A stretch of DNA of 14,215 nucleotides. Source: CAUVKI01 sp963552605. Lineage in GTDB: Bacteria; Bacillota; Clostridia; Tissierellales; Peptoniphilaceae. The notes beneath the pieces were generated by a model that made no database searches, was not told where the DNA came from, and saw nothing but the letters and a program-made list of their open reading frames with translations. The stretch covers positions 1 to 14,215 of the forward strand of contig CAUVKI010000047.1 in the NCBI GenBank assembly GCA_963552605.1. Reading direction: 5' to 3'. This document shows positions 7,355 through 13,414 of the stretch, piece after piece; the stretch's first letter is position 1, and every line of letters begins with the position of its first letter. Both the position numbers and the translations under genes were made by a program.

Positions 7355-7783
7355 ATGAGATACAGTCAAGATTTAAGAAAGAAAGCTGTGGAATATGTAC
7401 TAAAAGGAAACAGCCGAAGAAAAACAGCAAAAATCTTTCAAGTGCATTATGAAACAATTGGTGAACGGGTCAAAAAATACAAAGAAACGGGTGAAATAAA
7501 GGATAGGGAATTCAAAAGAAAACCTAAAAAAATAGACCCCGAGAAACCGGAAAAATACATCGAGGAACATCCGGATGCTTATCTGAGAGAAATAGCCCAA
7601 GTATTTAATTGTACACCCGTTGCAGTACACAACAGACTTAAGAAATTGGGAATAACGAGAAAAAAACAAAATCTTTACAAGGAACAAAAAGAACAGGGAG
7701 TAAAAGAATACCTTAGCTATACTCTGCACAAGCGAAACATTATGAGCATTGAAAAAGGAAATGATCTCCGAAAGAAGCGGTGA
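7355..7783 (+). pseudogene. IS630-type transposase, N-terminal DNA-binding part only
   Basis: These 142 codons match the helix-turn-helix part of IS630/Tc1-mariner-type transposases. They show RYSQDLRKKAVEYVLKG, then RRKTAKIFQVHYETIGERVK (first HTH, about 21-41), a proline/lysine-rich linker, and a second HTH around AYLREIAQVFNCTPVAVHNR (70-89) ending KLGITRKK. The downstream DDE catalytic domain (about 180 more residues) is absent. After about codon 125 the sequence stops resembling a transposase and the reading frame ends. No terminal inverted repeats were recognised. It is probably the 5' remnant of an insertion sequence whose 3' end was lost; a stand-alone HTH protein is the alternative. 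Confidence 0.75.
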
Positions 7784-7823
7784 CTGCTCTAACGGAAGAA
7801 AATTTATGCACTGTGGAGAGCAG
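7784..7823. other. Inverted repeat upstream of the acetyltransferase
   Basis: CTGCTCT (7784-7790) and AGAGCAG (7817-7823) pair perfectly across a 26-base loop, immediately past the transposase remnant and 74 bases before the acetyltransferase ATG. There is no T run, so it is not an ordinary terminator. It could be a leader hairpin or chance. Confidence 0.25.
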
Positions 7824-7897
7824 ACCTTATTACGGATATTATTGAGTTCAATTGTTGGATTGCTTTTAGAAGATTTTTTGGACAAGAGGGGGACATT

Positions 7898-8395
7898 ATG
7901 GTATTTTTTGAAACTGAAAGATTGAGATTACGCAATATTGAAGAAAAAGATCTGGAGATTATGTATGAGTATCGAAATCATAAACTTTGCTCCCGCTATC
8001 AGAGAGATCAAACAAAGGATAAAGAGGGATTGAAAAAACTGATAGCGAATAGAAAAGAAGGAAAGATTTCTTTGGAAGAGGCGTTTATTTTAGCGATTGC
8101 CTTAAAAGAAACGGATGAGATGGCAGGAGAAGTAGTGGTGATGCCGAAAGAGAATAAAATTTCTATGGGATACACCGTTTCGCATAGGCATCATAGAAAG
8201 GGTTTTGCTTTTGAAATGCTTTCAGCTTTGACGGATTTGTTGCACGAGAAATATCCGAGTCATAAATTTATTTGTTTGGTTGATCCTGAAAATATTCCAA
8301 GTATTAAACTTCTTAAGAAGTTAGGGTATGAAGCTGTGGGGTATGAAGAGAAAATAAATTCCGAAGTGTATGGAAAATGGGTTAACGGTATTTGA
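7898..8395 (+). CDS. GNAT-family N-acetyltransferase (RimJ/RimL-like)
   Basis: This 165-residue enzyme is expected to transfer an acetyl group from acetyl-CoA to an amine on a protein or small molecule. The N-terminus FETERLRLRNIEEKDLE is the start typical of the RimJ/RimL subgroup. Motif A, with the pyrophosphate loop, is RHHRKGFAFEML (97-108), and motif B is ENIPSIKLLKKLGY (131-144). A GAGGGGG ribosome binding site lies 5 bases before the ATG. It is a single gene between transposase remnants, so it may have been acquired with them. The substrate cannot be predicted. Confidence 0.85.
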   Translation: MVFFETERLRLRNIEEKDLEIMYEYRNHKLCSRYQRDQTKDKEGLKKLIANRKEGKISLEEAFILAIALKETDEMAGEVVVMPKENKISMGYTVSHRHHRKGFAFEMLSALTDLLHEKYPSHKFICLVDPENIPSIKLLKKLGYEAVGYEEKINSEVYGKWVNGI

Positions 8396-8433
8396 TAAAG
8401 AAACACATAAATCAAAATTTCTTCATTATGTTT

Positions 8434-8583
8434 CTACGAAATGCTCTTATTATACCGTTTTTCTCTAGGGGAGAGTTTGTGATTATTTGAAGATTTGATA
8501 GGAGTTTTATTGTTTTTGTGATAATGACTTATCCCTTGATAACCGCTATCCGCTATTACTTGAATATCGCTTAGTATACCTAT
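8434..8583 (-). pseudogene. IS5-type DDE transposase fragment
   Basis: On the minus strand the open stretch contains VIADSGYQGI, a lysine/asparagine-rich spacer and LSPREKRYNKSIS. This is the pattern around the second catalytic aspartate of IS5-superfamily (DDE-type) transposases, where an ADxGYQGI motif is followed by LTKEEKxxNRxIS. It begins directly after an in-frame TAA and ends at TAG. The continuation expected for the family (an invariant arginine/glutamate helix) is seen only in shifted frames (VET, then RNIMKKF). It is a decayed internal fragment of about 50 codons with no start, no ribosome binding site and no visible ends. Confidence 0.65.
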
Positions 8584-8627
8584 TTATCACCAAATATATT
8601 ATAACCGATTGGTATTGTTTTAAAAAG

Positions 8628-8804
8628 GTTGATCGTATAGTAAAGTTTTCATATGGGTACGGACATATGCTAATTCTAAGAGATGACGGACAAGTGTTTT
8701 CATGAAGTGATGGTAGTGTAGGTCAAGGTGAATCAGGAAAAGAATATGAAGATGGTTATTTACATCTCGTAAACCGTTACAGAGCAAGGAGTGTTGCAAG
8801 ATAA
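8628..8804 (+). pseudogene. RCC1-repeat protein fragment with an internal stop
   Basis: Reading the plus strand from 8628 gives VDRIVKFSYGYGHMLILRDD then GQVFS, a stop (TGA at 8703-8705), and SDGSVGQGESG. This resembles the RCC1 (beta-propeller) repeat consensus, in which a histidine-containing GHxLAL strand is followed by DGxVxxWG. The TGA stands where the repeat normally has Trp (TGG), so a single base change would explain it. The frame ends at TAA (8802-8804) inside the left part of the terminator. There is no start codon upstream. It is likely the tail of a larger surface RCC1-like protein lost to rearrangement. Confidence 0.5.
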
Positions 8805-8837
8805 AAATAAAATCATTTTGCGACACTCCCTTTTTTT
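8788..8837 (+). terminator. Rho-independent terminator after the RCC1 remnant
   Basis: GGAGTGTTGC (8788-8797) pairs with GCGACACTCC (8820-8829) with one mismatch across a 22-base AT-rich loop, and seven T residues follow at 8831-8837. Confidence 0.8.
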
Positions 8838-8868
8838 ATGAGATGAGAATAGTAAATTTATACCGCTC

Positions 8869-8899
8869 AAAAAACAGCCGCGCTCGGCTGTTCTTTTTT
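8869..8899. terminator. Bidirectional rho-independent terminator
   Basis: AACAGCCG (8873-8880) and CGGCTGTT (8885-8892) form a perfect GC-rich stem with a four-base loop. TTTTTT follows on the plus strand at 8894-8899, and six A residues on the left give a T run on the minus strand. It ends transcription of the Rpn-type gene from the right and any read-through from the left. Confidence 0.9.
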
Positions 8900-9812
8900 A
8901 AAATGAAGCTTTTAATTTCATTATCTTTTCTCTCGAAAGTCCTGTGGCTTTTTCCGCATCTTCAACAGAAAATCCCATCTTCAGTAAATTCATCGCCGAT
9001 TGAAAAAAGCCTTCTTCTCTGCCTTTTTCAATGCCCTGCTGAATGCCTTTTTCAATTCCCTGCTGAACGCCTTCTTCTCTGCCTTCTTCTCTGCCTCTTT
9101 CCTCAAGTTTTTCAGCTAAGATTTTCATCTCTTCCGTTACAAATTCCATAACTCCCTCATCCTCCTCTTCATTAGGGTTCTTTATGAGTCTTACGGTTTC
9201 CCTAAAGACTTCATTCTTTATCTTTTCGTAATCCCTTATTAAGAAATCTTCCACCAGATCTTTAACTTCTCCCTCTTCCTCGGTGGATACATTTACAAAA
9301 ATTATGGTCTGTCGGTCTTGGAATAATTCGTTGGTTTCCCTGAACATTCGATTGATTGTGTAGACCGATTGTCCTTTTCCAAACGGATCTTTCTCCATTA
9401 TAAAGATGGTGTAGAATTCGTGTATGTCTTTGAATTCAGTGCCCTTCTTTATTAAGTTGGCGTCAGATACGGAGCAGATATGTCTTGCCCTTAAGGGAAG
9501 CCATTCATCTGATGTTCTCTGTATCTCTATCACTATACGCTTTCCGTCCTCGGTTGTCGCCAATACATCTACTATTGCAGATCTCCCCTCGGCATTATCC
9601 ATATTATACTGAGTTAGACTTTCTATCACCTTTATTTGTTTTTTCAGAATGGTGTTTACCAAAATCTCAACACATCTCGGATTTTTAAAAACCCATCTTG
9701 CGAGCATATCGTCCATAATTCTTAGAGTCAAAATAAATTTTTTCCCTATCTCCGCCAGAGTAACATTCGCAAATCCAAGCGATTTGAGATCTATATCTTT
9801 GTTTTTTTTCAT
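8898..9812 (-). CDS. Rpn-family PD-(D/E)XK nuclease / putative transposase
   Basis: This 304-residue protein belongs to the PD-(D/E)XK 'transposase' family, related to recombination-promoting nucleases (Rpn). The N-terminal core, after FVNTILKKQ-like helices, has the catalytic pattern RSAIVDVLATTEDG then KRIVIEIQRT, giving D82, E96 and Q98 (E-x-Q in place of E-x-K, usual in this family). Residues about 240-275 are tandem four-residue units ending in G (REEG, VQQG, IEKG), followed by a C-terminal helix SVEDAEKATGLSREKI. GAGGAGG lies 10 bases before the ATG. It has its own promoter and a bidirectional terminator, so it is a stand-alone unit, as these genes usually are. Members of this family are often multicopy in clostridial genomes. 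The cellular role is unclear. Confidence 0.88.
   Translation of the reverse strand: MKKNKDIDLKSLGFANVTLAEIGKKFILTLRIMDDMLARWVFKNPRCVEILVNTILKKQIKVIESLTQYNMDNAEGRSAIVDVLATTEDGKRIVIEIQRTSDEWLPLRARHICSVSDANLIKKGTEFKDIHEFYTIFIMEKDPFGKGQSVYTINRMFRETNELFQDRQTIIFVNVSTEEEGEVKDLVEDFLIRDYEKIKNEVFRETVRLIKNPNEEEDEGVMEFVTEEMKILAEKLEERGREEGREEGVQQGIEKGIQQGIEKGREEGFFQSAMNLLKMGFSVEDAEKATGLSREKIMKLKASF
9009..9092. repeat. Short tandem repeats inside the Rpn-type gene
   Basis: Two near-identical 24-base units (9021-9044 and 9045-9068, differing at two positions) are flanked by 12-base units GCCTTCTTCTCT at 9009-9020, 9069-9080 and 9081-9092. All units are multiples of 12 bases, so gain or loss changes the protein by four-residue steps without a frameshift. 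Confidence 0.85.
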
Positions 9813-9834
9813 ACCGACTACGCCTCCTCAACTT

Positions 9835-9864
9835 ATTATACCACACGGCTCATTTTTATTTCAA
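9835..9864 (-). promoter_or_regulatory. Promoter of the Rpn-type gene
   Basis: On the minus strand TTGAAA (9859-9864) and a perfect TATAAT (9835-9840) are 18 bases apart, 22 bases upstream of the ATG. Confidence 0.75.
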
Positions 9865-9956
9865 AATTTGAATCAAAAGCAACTGTGAATAACAACCATA
9901 AAAAAACTTTGAAAAAAATAAGATTTTACGCCAAATGCCGTGTCGACAAGTCATAG

Positions 9957-11243
9957 TTATTTAAATTTTTTTCCAAGCATAGTCCTTGCTGCACCAATCA
10001 TATACAATGAGCCTACATAGAGGATTACATCCGCATTTTCTTTGAGTGCAAGAGAAAGCGTTTCTTCAATGGAATTTGCAGCTCTCGATCTCACTCCCCT
10101 TTCCAAGATTTTATTACAAAGCTCTTTTGCAGACATTGCACGCTCATTGTCCGGTCGGATTGTAATCACGCTTTCCGCAAGAGGAAGTAAGATATCCAAA
10201 GCCTTATCCACCTCTTTATCTTTCAAAATTCCCAACACCAAAGTTTTTTTCTCTCCTGAGAGTTTTCTTTCAACCGTATCTCTAAAGACTTGCCAGCCGT
10301 CCTCGTTATGAGCTCCGTCTAAAATAACAAACGGTTTCTTTGACACTATTTCAAAGCGTCCTGCCCATTCAGTCTTATAAAGCCCTTTTTTCACTTCTTC
10401 ATTTGTAATTTTAAGCAAATTATTATTTCTCAAAGCCATAATTGCAGTAACGGCGGTTAGAGCATTTCTTATTTGATGTCTGCCGGTTAATGAAATCTCA
10501 ATCGTTCCGAGCTCTTTAAAAGTGTCACATGAAAACTTTTCTCCAAGTATGGGTGATTCCATATTTGAATAATTGCTCGGAACCAAAAAAATTTCCGCTT
10601 CTTTTTCCTTTGCAACGGCTCTCAAAACTTCCTTCGCTTCCTTCTCTTGGGGAGAAATCACGACAGGAATTTCCTTTTTTATTATCCCTGCCTTTTCAAA
10701 AGCTATTTCTCCCAGAGTTTCACCCAAATACTGCATATGATCCATAGCGATATGTGTAATTATGGAAACAATTGGAGTGCATACATTGGTTGCATCAAAC
10801 CTTCCCCCCATTCCCACCTCAAGCACCAGATAGTCAACTTTTTCTTCCTCAAATATCACAAAACCCACGGCGGTAACTATCTCAAATTCACTCGGACAGC
10901 TAAACCCTTCCTCCATCATCTTATCAATCGCTTCTTTCACTTTGGTTGTCGCCTTCGCAATTTTTTCATCAGATACGGGAATATTTTGTATTCTAATTCG
11001 TTCATTGAAATTTTCCAAAAACGGAGATGTATAAAGTCCTACCCTATATCCAGCCTCAATCAATATGGTGGAAAGAAACGAAGAGGTTGAACCTTTGCCG
11101 TTAGTCCCCGCTATATGAAGGGTTTTTATTTTTTTTCCCGGATTTCCAAGTCTAAAAAGAAGCTCGGAGATATTATCAAGTCCGAGCTTAATTCCGAAAC
11201 GATATGTGCTTGATATAAAACACATACTTTCTTTGTAATTCAT
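9957..11243 (-). CDS. folC: Folylpolyglutamate synthase / dihydrofolate synthase
   Basis: This 428-residue Mur-ligase-type enzyme adds glutamate to folates with ATP. The frame is open to 11354, but the ATG at 11243 has GGAGG six bases upstream and begins like the family (MNYKES...), and the extra codons overlap the membrane-protein gene. The P-loop is GTNGKGST (46-53). Other family landmarks, in order, are TSPFLENFNERI, LEVGMGGRFDATN, HIAMDHMQYLG (Mg/ATP site), GRHQIRNALTAV and ILDGAHNEDG (C-terminal glutamate-binding domain). It starts one base after the small membrane-protein gene, so the two form a unit. Whether it also has dihydrofolate synthase activity cannot be told. ThyX in this window uses the same cofactor pool. 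Confidence 0.95.
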   Translation of the reverse strand: MNYKESMCFISSTYRFGIKLGLDNISELLFRLGNPGKKIKTLHIAGTNGKGSTSSFLSTILIEAGYRVGLYTSPFLENFNERIRIQNIPVSDEKIAKATTKVKEAIDKMMEEGFSCPSEFEIVTAVGFVIFEEEKVDYLVLEVGMGGRFDATNVCTPIVSIITHIAMDHMQYLGETLGEIAFEKAGIIKKEIPVVISPQEKEAKEVLRAVAKEKEAEIFLVPSNYSNMESPILGEKFSCDTFKELGTIEISLTGRHQIRNALTAVTAIMALRNNNLLKITNEEVKKGLYKTEWAGRFEIVSKKPFVILDGAHNEDGWQVFRDTVERKLSGEKKTLVLGILKDKEVDKALDILLPLAESVITIRPDNERAMSAKELCNKILERGVRSRAANSIEETLSLALKENADVILYVGSLYMIGAARTMLGKKFK

Positions 11244-11244
11244 C

Positions 11245-11571
11245 TTAATCCTCCAATTTAAATTCATCGTACAGGTCATACCAAAGCTGCACGGTATTCT
11301 CCAAAAAATAATAGTGAATGAGATAAAATATCTCCAACACAAAAATAATTGCAAAAATCCAAAGTATCACAGGAAATTGAAAGGCAATTATCCCCAAAAG
11401 TAAAAGCACTATAAGCACCGTAACCGTCACAATCAAATGCACAAGTCTTTCGTGCTGCATCCACTTTAAACGCAGGATAAATTCGTCTTTCTCTTTTTCA
11501 AAATCAATTTTTTTTCGTGAAGAAAGCATCTCTTTGTAATATTCCGTCCACCTGTTTATCTTTTGTGTCAT
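11245..11571 (-). CDS. Small two-helix membrane protein upstream of folC
   Basis: This 108-residue protein starts at the ATG preceded by AGAGGA at about 8 bases. A TTG seven codons earlier lacks a spaced ribosome binding site. The N-terminal third is charged (about 1-42). Two hydrophobic helices follow at about 43-63 and 67-88, with a proline between them, then a short acidic tail ending in FKLED. Both termini are predicted to be cytoplasmic. The gene is one base upstream of folC, which uses its 3' end as ribosome binding site. I do not recognise the family; it looks like a clostridial housekeeping-associated small membrane protein rather than a transporter. Confidence 0.75.
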   Translation of the reverse strand: MTQKINRWTEYYKEMLSSRKKIDFEKEKDEFILRLKWMQHERLVHLIVTVTVLIVLLLLGIIAFQFPVILWIFAIIFVLEIFYLIHYYFLENTVQLWYDLYDEFKLED

Positions 11572-11609
11572 AATTTTTTCCTCTAATCGCAACTCCCATC
11601 ATACCTTGC

Positions 11610-11618
11610 AGTATATCA
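11610..11618 (-). promoter_or_regulatory. Extended -10 promoter for the membrane protein-folC pair
   Basis: TGATATACT on the minus strand combines a TG extension with a -10 hexamer, about 39 bases upstream of the ATG at 11571. No convincing -35 hexamer is seen. Confidence 0.5.
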
Positions 11619-11660
11619 CAACCAAAATCCTTTTTCTACTTCAAAAATGAACCGGCAGTT

Positions 11661-11927
11661 GTGACTAATGTACAAACTTCGGGAGTATGTAATATAATCG
11701 GCATAACGAAAGAAAAGGCACGGGAGATTTCAGAAGTTCTGTCAGCTATGGGGATAGATACGAGCAGAGATTTTTATGTAAACGGAAAGAAGTTTACATT
11801 TGACAGTAAGTCGGGAGAATTTAAGTATGACTTGGAGAGTTCGTCTGACAGTGGATATAGCGTAAGATATGTGAAGTCAAAACCGATAAGATTGGCGGAG
11901 AAACGCAAAATCAAATTGAATGCGTAA
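11661..11927 (+). CDS. Small hypothetical protein, possibly 5'-truncated
   Basis: This 88-codon frame opens with GTG and has no spaced ribosome binding site. The first in-frame ATG is codon 30. The same frame stays open back to 11574, through the promoter of the divergent membrane-protein gene, so the true beginning may have been lost. The predicted protein has a helix with ITKEKAREISEVLSAMGID, followed by the strand-like NGKKFTFDSKSGEFKYDL, a Ser-rich linker (about 59-66) and a basic tail. No signal peptide or membrane segment is present. The frame is followed within a few bases by a strong terminator, which supports a real transcribed 3' end. I do not recognise the family. Confidence 0.5.
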   Translation: MTNVQTSGVCNIIGITKEKAREISEVLSAMGIDTSRDFYVNGKKFTFDSKSGEFKYDLESSSDSGYSVRYVKSKPIRLAEKRKIKLNA

Positions 11928-11932
11928 AAAAA

Positions 11933-11972
11933 AGGAGGATCTTTACAGCAGTGTGGAGATCTTCCTTTTTTT
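11933..11972 (+). terminator. Rho-independent terminator
   Basis: GGAGGATCT (11934-11942) pairs with AGATCTTCC (11957-11965) with one G-T pair, and seven T residues follow. It begins just past the stop of the small hypothetical gene. Confidence 0.85.
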
Positions 11973-12101
11973 GTTACGGTATTCCACCGCCTCTCAGCTT
12001 TTTGAAAATTGATTTCCGTGAATATTATAGTGTTTTAATCTTACAACCAAATAAATTAGAAAAAAATGTGGGCATTTAGCAGAAACCTGATTCATAATTC
12101 T

Positions 12102-12124
12102 AAGTTAATCGACTATATAACTTA
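12102..12124. other. AT-rich inverted repeat past the end of the accessory operon
   Basis: TAAGTTA and TAACTTA form a perfect 7-base inverted repeat just downstream (minus strand) of the 132-codon gene. The central bases include TTAATCGACTATA, which also occurs at 42-54 at the end of the restriction-like gene. It could be a weak terminator or a recombination footprint. Apart from this, the stretch 11973-12141 holds nothing I recognise. Confidence 0.3.
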
Positions 12125-12141
12125 TAGTATAATCTTTAAAA

Positions 12142-12540
12142 TTATGCCAATACCGATATTAATTGCTTGTATAGTTTTTTTATTATTTTTTTGTCTGTTA
12201 AGCAACCTTTAAAAAAAAAGGATTTCTTTATTTTGCAATCAGAGATATCCACTTCATATCCATTATATGTTCTTCTGATCAAGATATTTACATCAGCTTT
12301 TACAGAACTGTCAACTTCATGCAAACTATTACTAATCAATAAAATATCAGATTGATTATAATATGTTTCCCAGTATAAAAAATTTCTCACACATGAATCC
12401 TTGTTTCTTAAAAGCTCCACAGGTACAAACTCTATATTATGCAAAACACAATTTATTTTTGATGAAACTATATAAGCATTATAATAATCCTTGGAAAATA
12501 TTTTTTTAAACCAGCTTCTATGCCTCAAATCCAAAGCCAA
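12142..12540 (-). CDS. Hypothetical protein, start disrupted or supplied by the repeat cassette
   Basis: The frame has 132 codons and is AT-rich. Its only early start codons are TTG (12540, 12534 or 12528), and all lie inside the end of the 676-base repeat, overlapping the stop of the preceding 219-codon gene. The unique sequence begins at SWFKKIFSKDYYN, which itself looks like a natural N-terminus, so the original start and ribosome binding site may have been replaced. Initiation by re-start from the upstream gene is possible. The protein alternates short strands and ends in a basic helix (DKKIIKKLYKQLISVLA). It has three cysteines and no membrane segment or signal peptide. The family is unknown. 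Being last in a peptide operon, it could be an immunity or accessory protein, but that is a guess. Confidence 0.55.
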   Translation of the reverse strand: MALDLRHRSWFKKIFSKDYYNAYIVSSKINCVLHNIEFVPVELLRNKDSCVRNFLYWETYYNQSDILLISNSLHEVDSSVKADVNILIRRTYNGYEVDISDCKIKKSFFFKGCLTDKKIIKKLYKQLISVLA

Positions 12541-13191
12541 ATTGAGTTTCTAATCCCGACAAATAAGCATCTCCGCTTAAAGCCTTGCTTCTGATATTAG
12601 AGCCTTGACTTTTTTCAAAGGACAATTTTTTGATACGGCTTAAATATCTGTCTTTTTCAAGCAAGCCATAACTGCTTTTTCGCTTGTGACGATAAAACGC
12701 TCCGACAGATCTCCTGTCTGCCTCCCTTTCCTTTGAAACTTTGCTTTTTGTGCTCTCATTAGCATGTACGCCGACAGAATAAGCTCTTATATCTGAACTT
12801 GTTATCGTTGTTGTGCTGTGAGTACACAATGGGGTGCTGTTGAGTTTATGAGAATCTCTTGCATTAAGCCTAATCCAATCCATAGCTTTCTTTCTGTATT
12901 CAGGTTCTTCTTTCATTCTCTTAAACGCATCCTCCGTGATGTGAACTGATTGAGATAAAACTCTCGGTGATTCAAGCTTTCTTATTTGATCCAACTCTTC
13001 ATAGATTTCTCTTTTGAAAGCTTCCATCTCGCCTACCGAAGAGGTTTTGCCTGTTTCTTTACTCTTTTCAACCTTTTTTGAAAGAGTCGATTGCTCGGTG
13101 TTCGTCTTTTGCATATTATCACTCTTGTAAAAAGGGTGATATGACGAATTTGTCTGTGCATAATTATTAATCTGCATAATACCCGCCTCCT
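12516..13191 (-). repeat. 676-bp direct repeat, copy 1 (gene cassette)
   Basis: This segment is identical to 13415-14090 except at 13183/14082 (C versus T on the plus strand), which lies in the gap between ribosome binding site and start codon. On the coding strand the repeat begins exactly at AGGAGG and ends two bases after the TAG stop. The flanks on both sides are unrelated. Confidence 0.97.
12518..13177 (-). CDS. Uncharacterised 219-residue protein, copy 1
   Basis: This protein is identical to the one at 13417-14076. The N-terminal third is Asn/Gln/Ser/Thr-rich and probably disordered (MQINNYAQTNSSYHPFYKSD). A helix with alternating charges follows (EMEAFKREIYEELDQIRKLE, about 50-69). 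The most conserved-looking segment is SVHITEDAFKRMKEEPEYRK (77-96). A Thr-rich strand, STTTITSSDIRAYSVG (121-136), precedes a strongly basic half that ends in a Gly/Phe-rich tail, TQFGFGFEA. There is no signal peptide and no membrane helix. The layout recalls uncharacterised clostridial proteins that begin MQIN/MKI (DUF6033-like), but I am not certain. AGGAGG precedes the ATG. It follows the Cys-rich peptide gene directly, and its 3' end overlaps the next gene. Confidence 0.8.
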   Translation of the reverse strand: MQINNYAQTNSSYHPFYKSDNMQKTNTEQSTLSKKVEKSKETGKTSSVGEMEAFKREIYEELDQIRKLESPRVLSQSVHITEDAFKRMKEEPEYRKKAMDWIRLNARDSHKLNSTPLCTHSTTTITSSDIRAYSVGVHANESTKSKVSKEREADRRSVGAFYRHKRKSSYGLLEKDRYLSRIKKLSFEKSQGSNIRSKALSGDAYLSGLETQFGFGFEA

Positions 13192-13384
13192 AAAATGCCC
13201 ATTTTCCTGAAATTGCAATAGTCAGAAGCTTTGCATAATTTTGAAGATGCAAAGTATTTTGAGGAGTTGTACCCGCACTGCAGTCGCAGCCTAACATATT
13301 ACAATCCGAACTGCAATCGCAATTTCCAAATGCCACCAATGTCCCATCCTCAACGACTGCTTTCTTTCCCAACTTCTTTTTCAT
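13190..13384 (-). CDS. Cys-rich peptide, putative CLI_3235-class bacteriocin (RiPP) precursor
   Basis: This 64-residue peptide has AAAGGAG seven bases before its ATG. The leader MKKKLGKKAVVEDGTLVAFG resembles the clostridial CLI_3235 class of bacteriocin precursors, which begin KKLGKK, continue to a short xEAY-like motif and then carry a run of cysteines. Here the cysteines are C22, C24, C28, C33 and C35, spaced C-x-C-x3-C-x4-C-x-C. In that class a radical SAM enzyme is thought to modify the cysteines, and none is encoded in this window. The last 20 residues (LQNYAKLLTIAISGKWAF region) are hydrophobic and unusual. The TAG stop is formed across the boundary of the repeat cassette, so the C-terminus may not be the ancestral one. 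A small metal-binding protein is the alternative. Confidence 0.6.
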   Translation of the reverse strand: MKKKLGKKAVVEDGTLVAFGNCDCSSDCNMLGCDCSAGTTPQNTLHLQNYAKLLTIAISGKWAF

Positions 13385-13414
13385 TGCTTTCTCCTTTCTC
13401 TATCACAAAACTCA

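Noticed and set aside
7720..7897. Structured riboswitch ahead of the acetyltransferase
   Set aside because: Only one 7-base inverted repeat with a large loop is visible, and no known aptamer core was recognised.
8703..8705. TGA read as tryptophan (alternative code)
   Set aside because: The response regulator gene ends in a normal TGA stop, and the RCC1-like stretch has no start codon, so a decayed gene is simpler.
8620..8826. Minus-strand 68-codon frame
   Set aside because: It begins inside a terminator stem and is the complement of the RCC1-like remnant.
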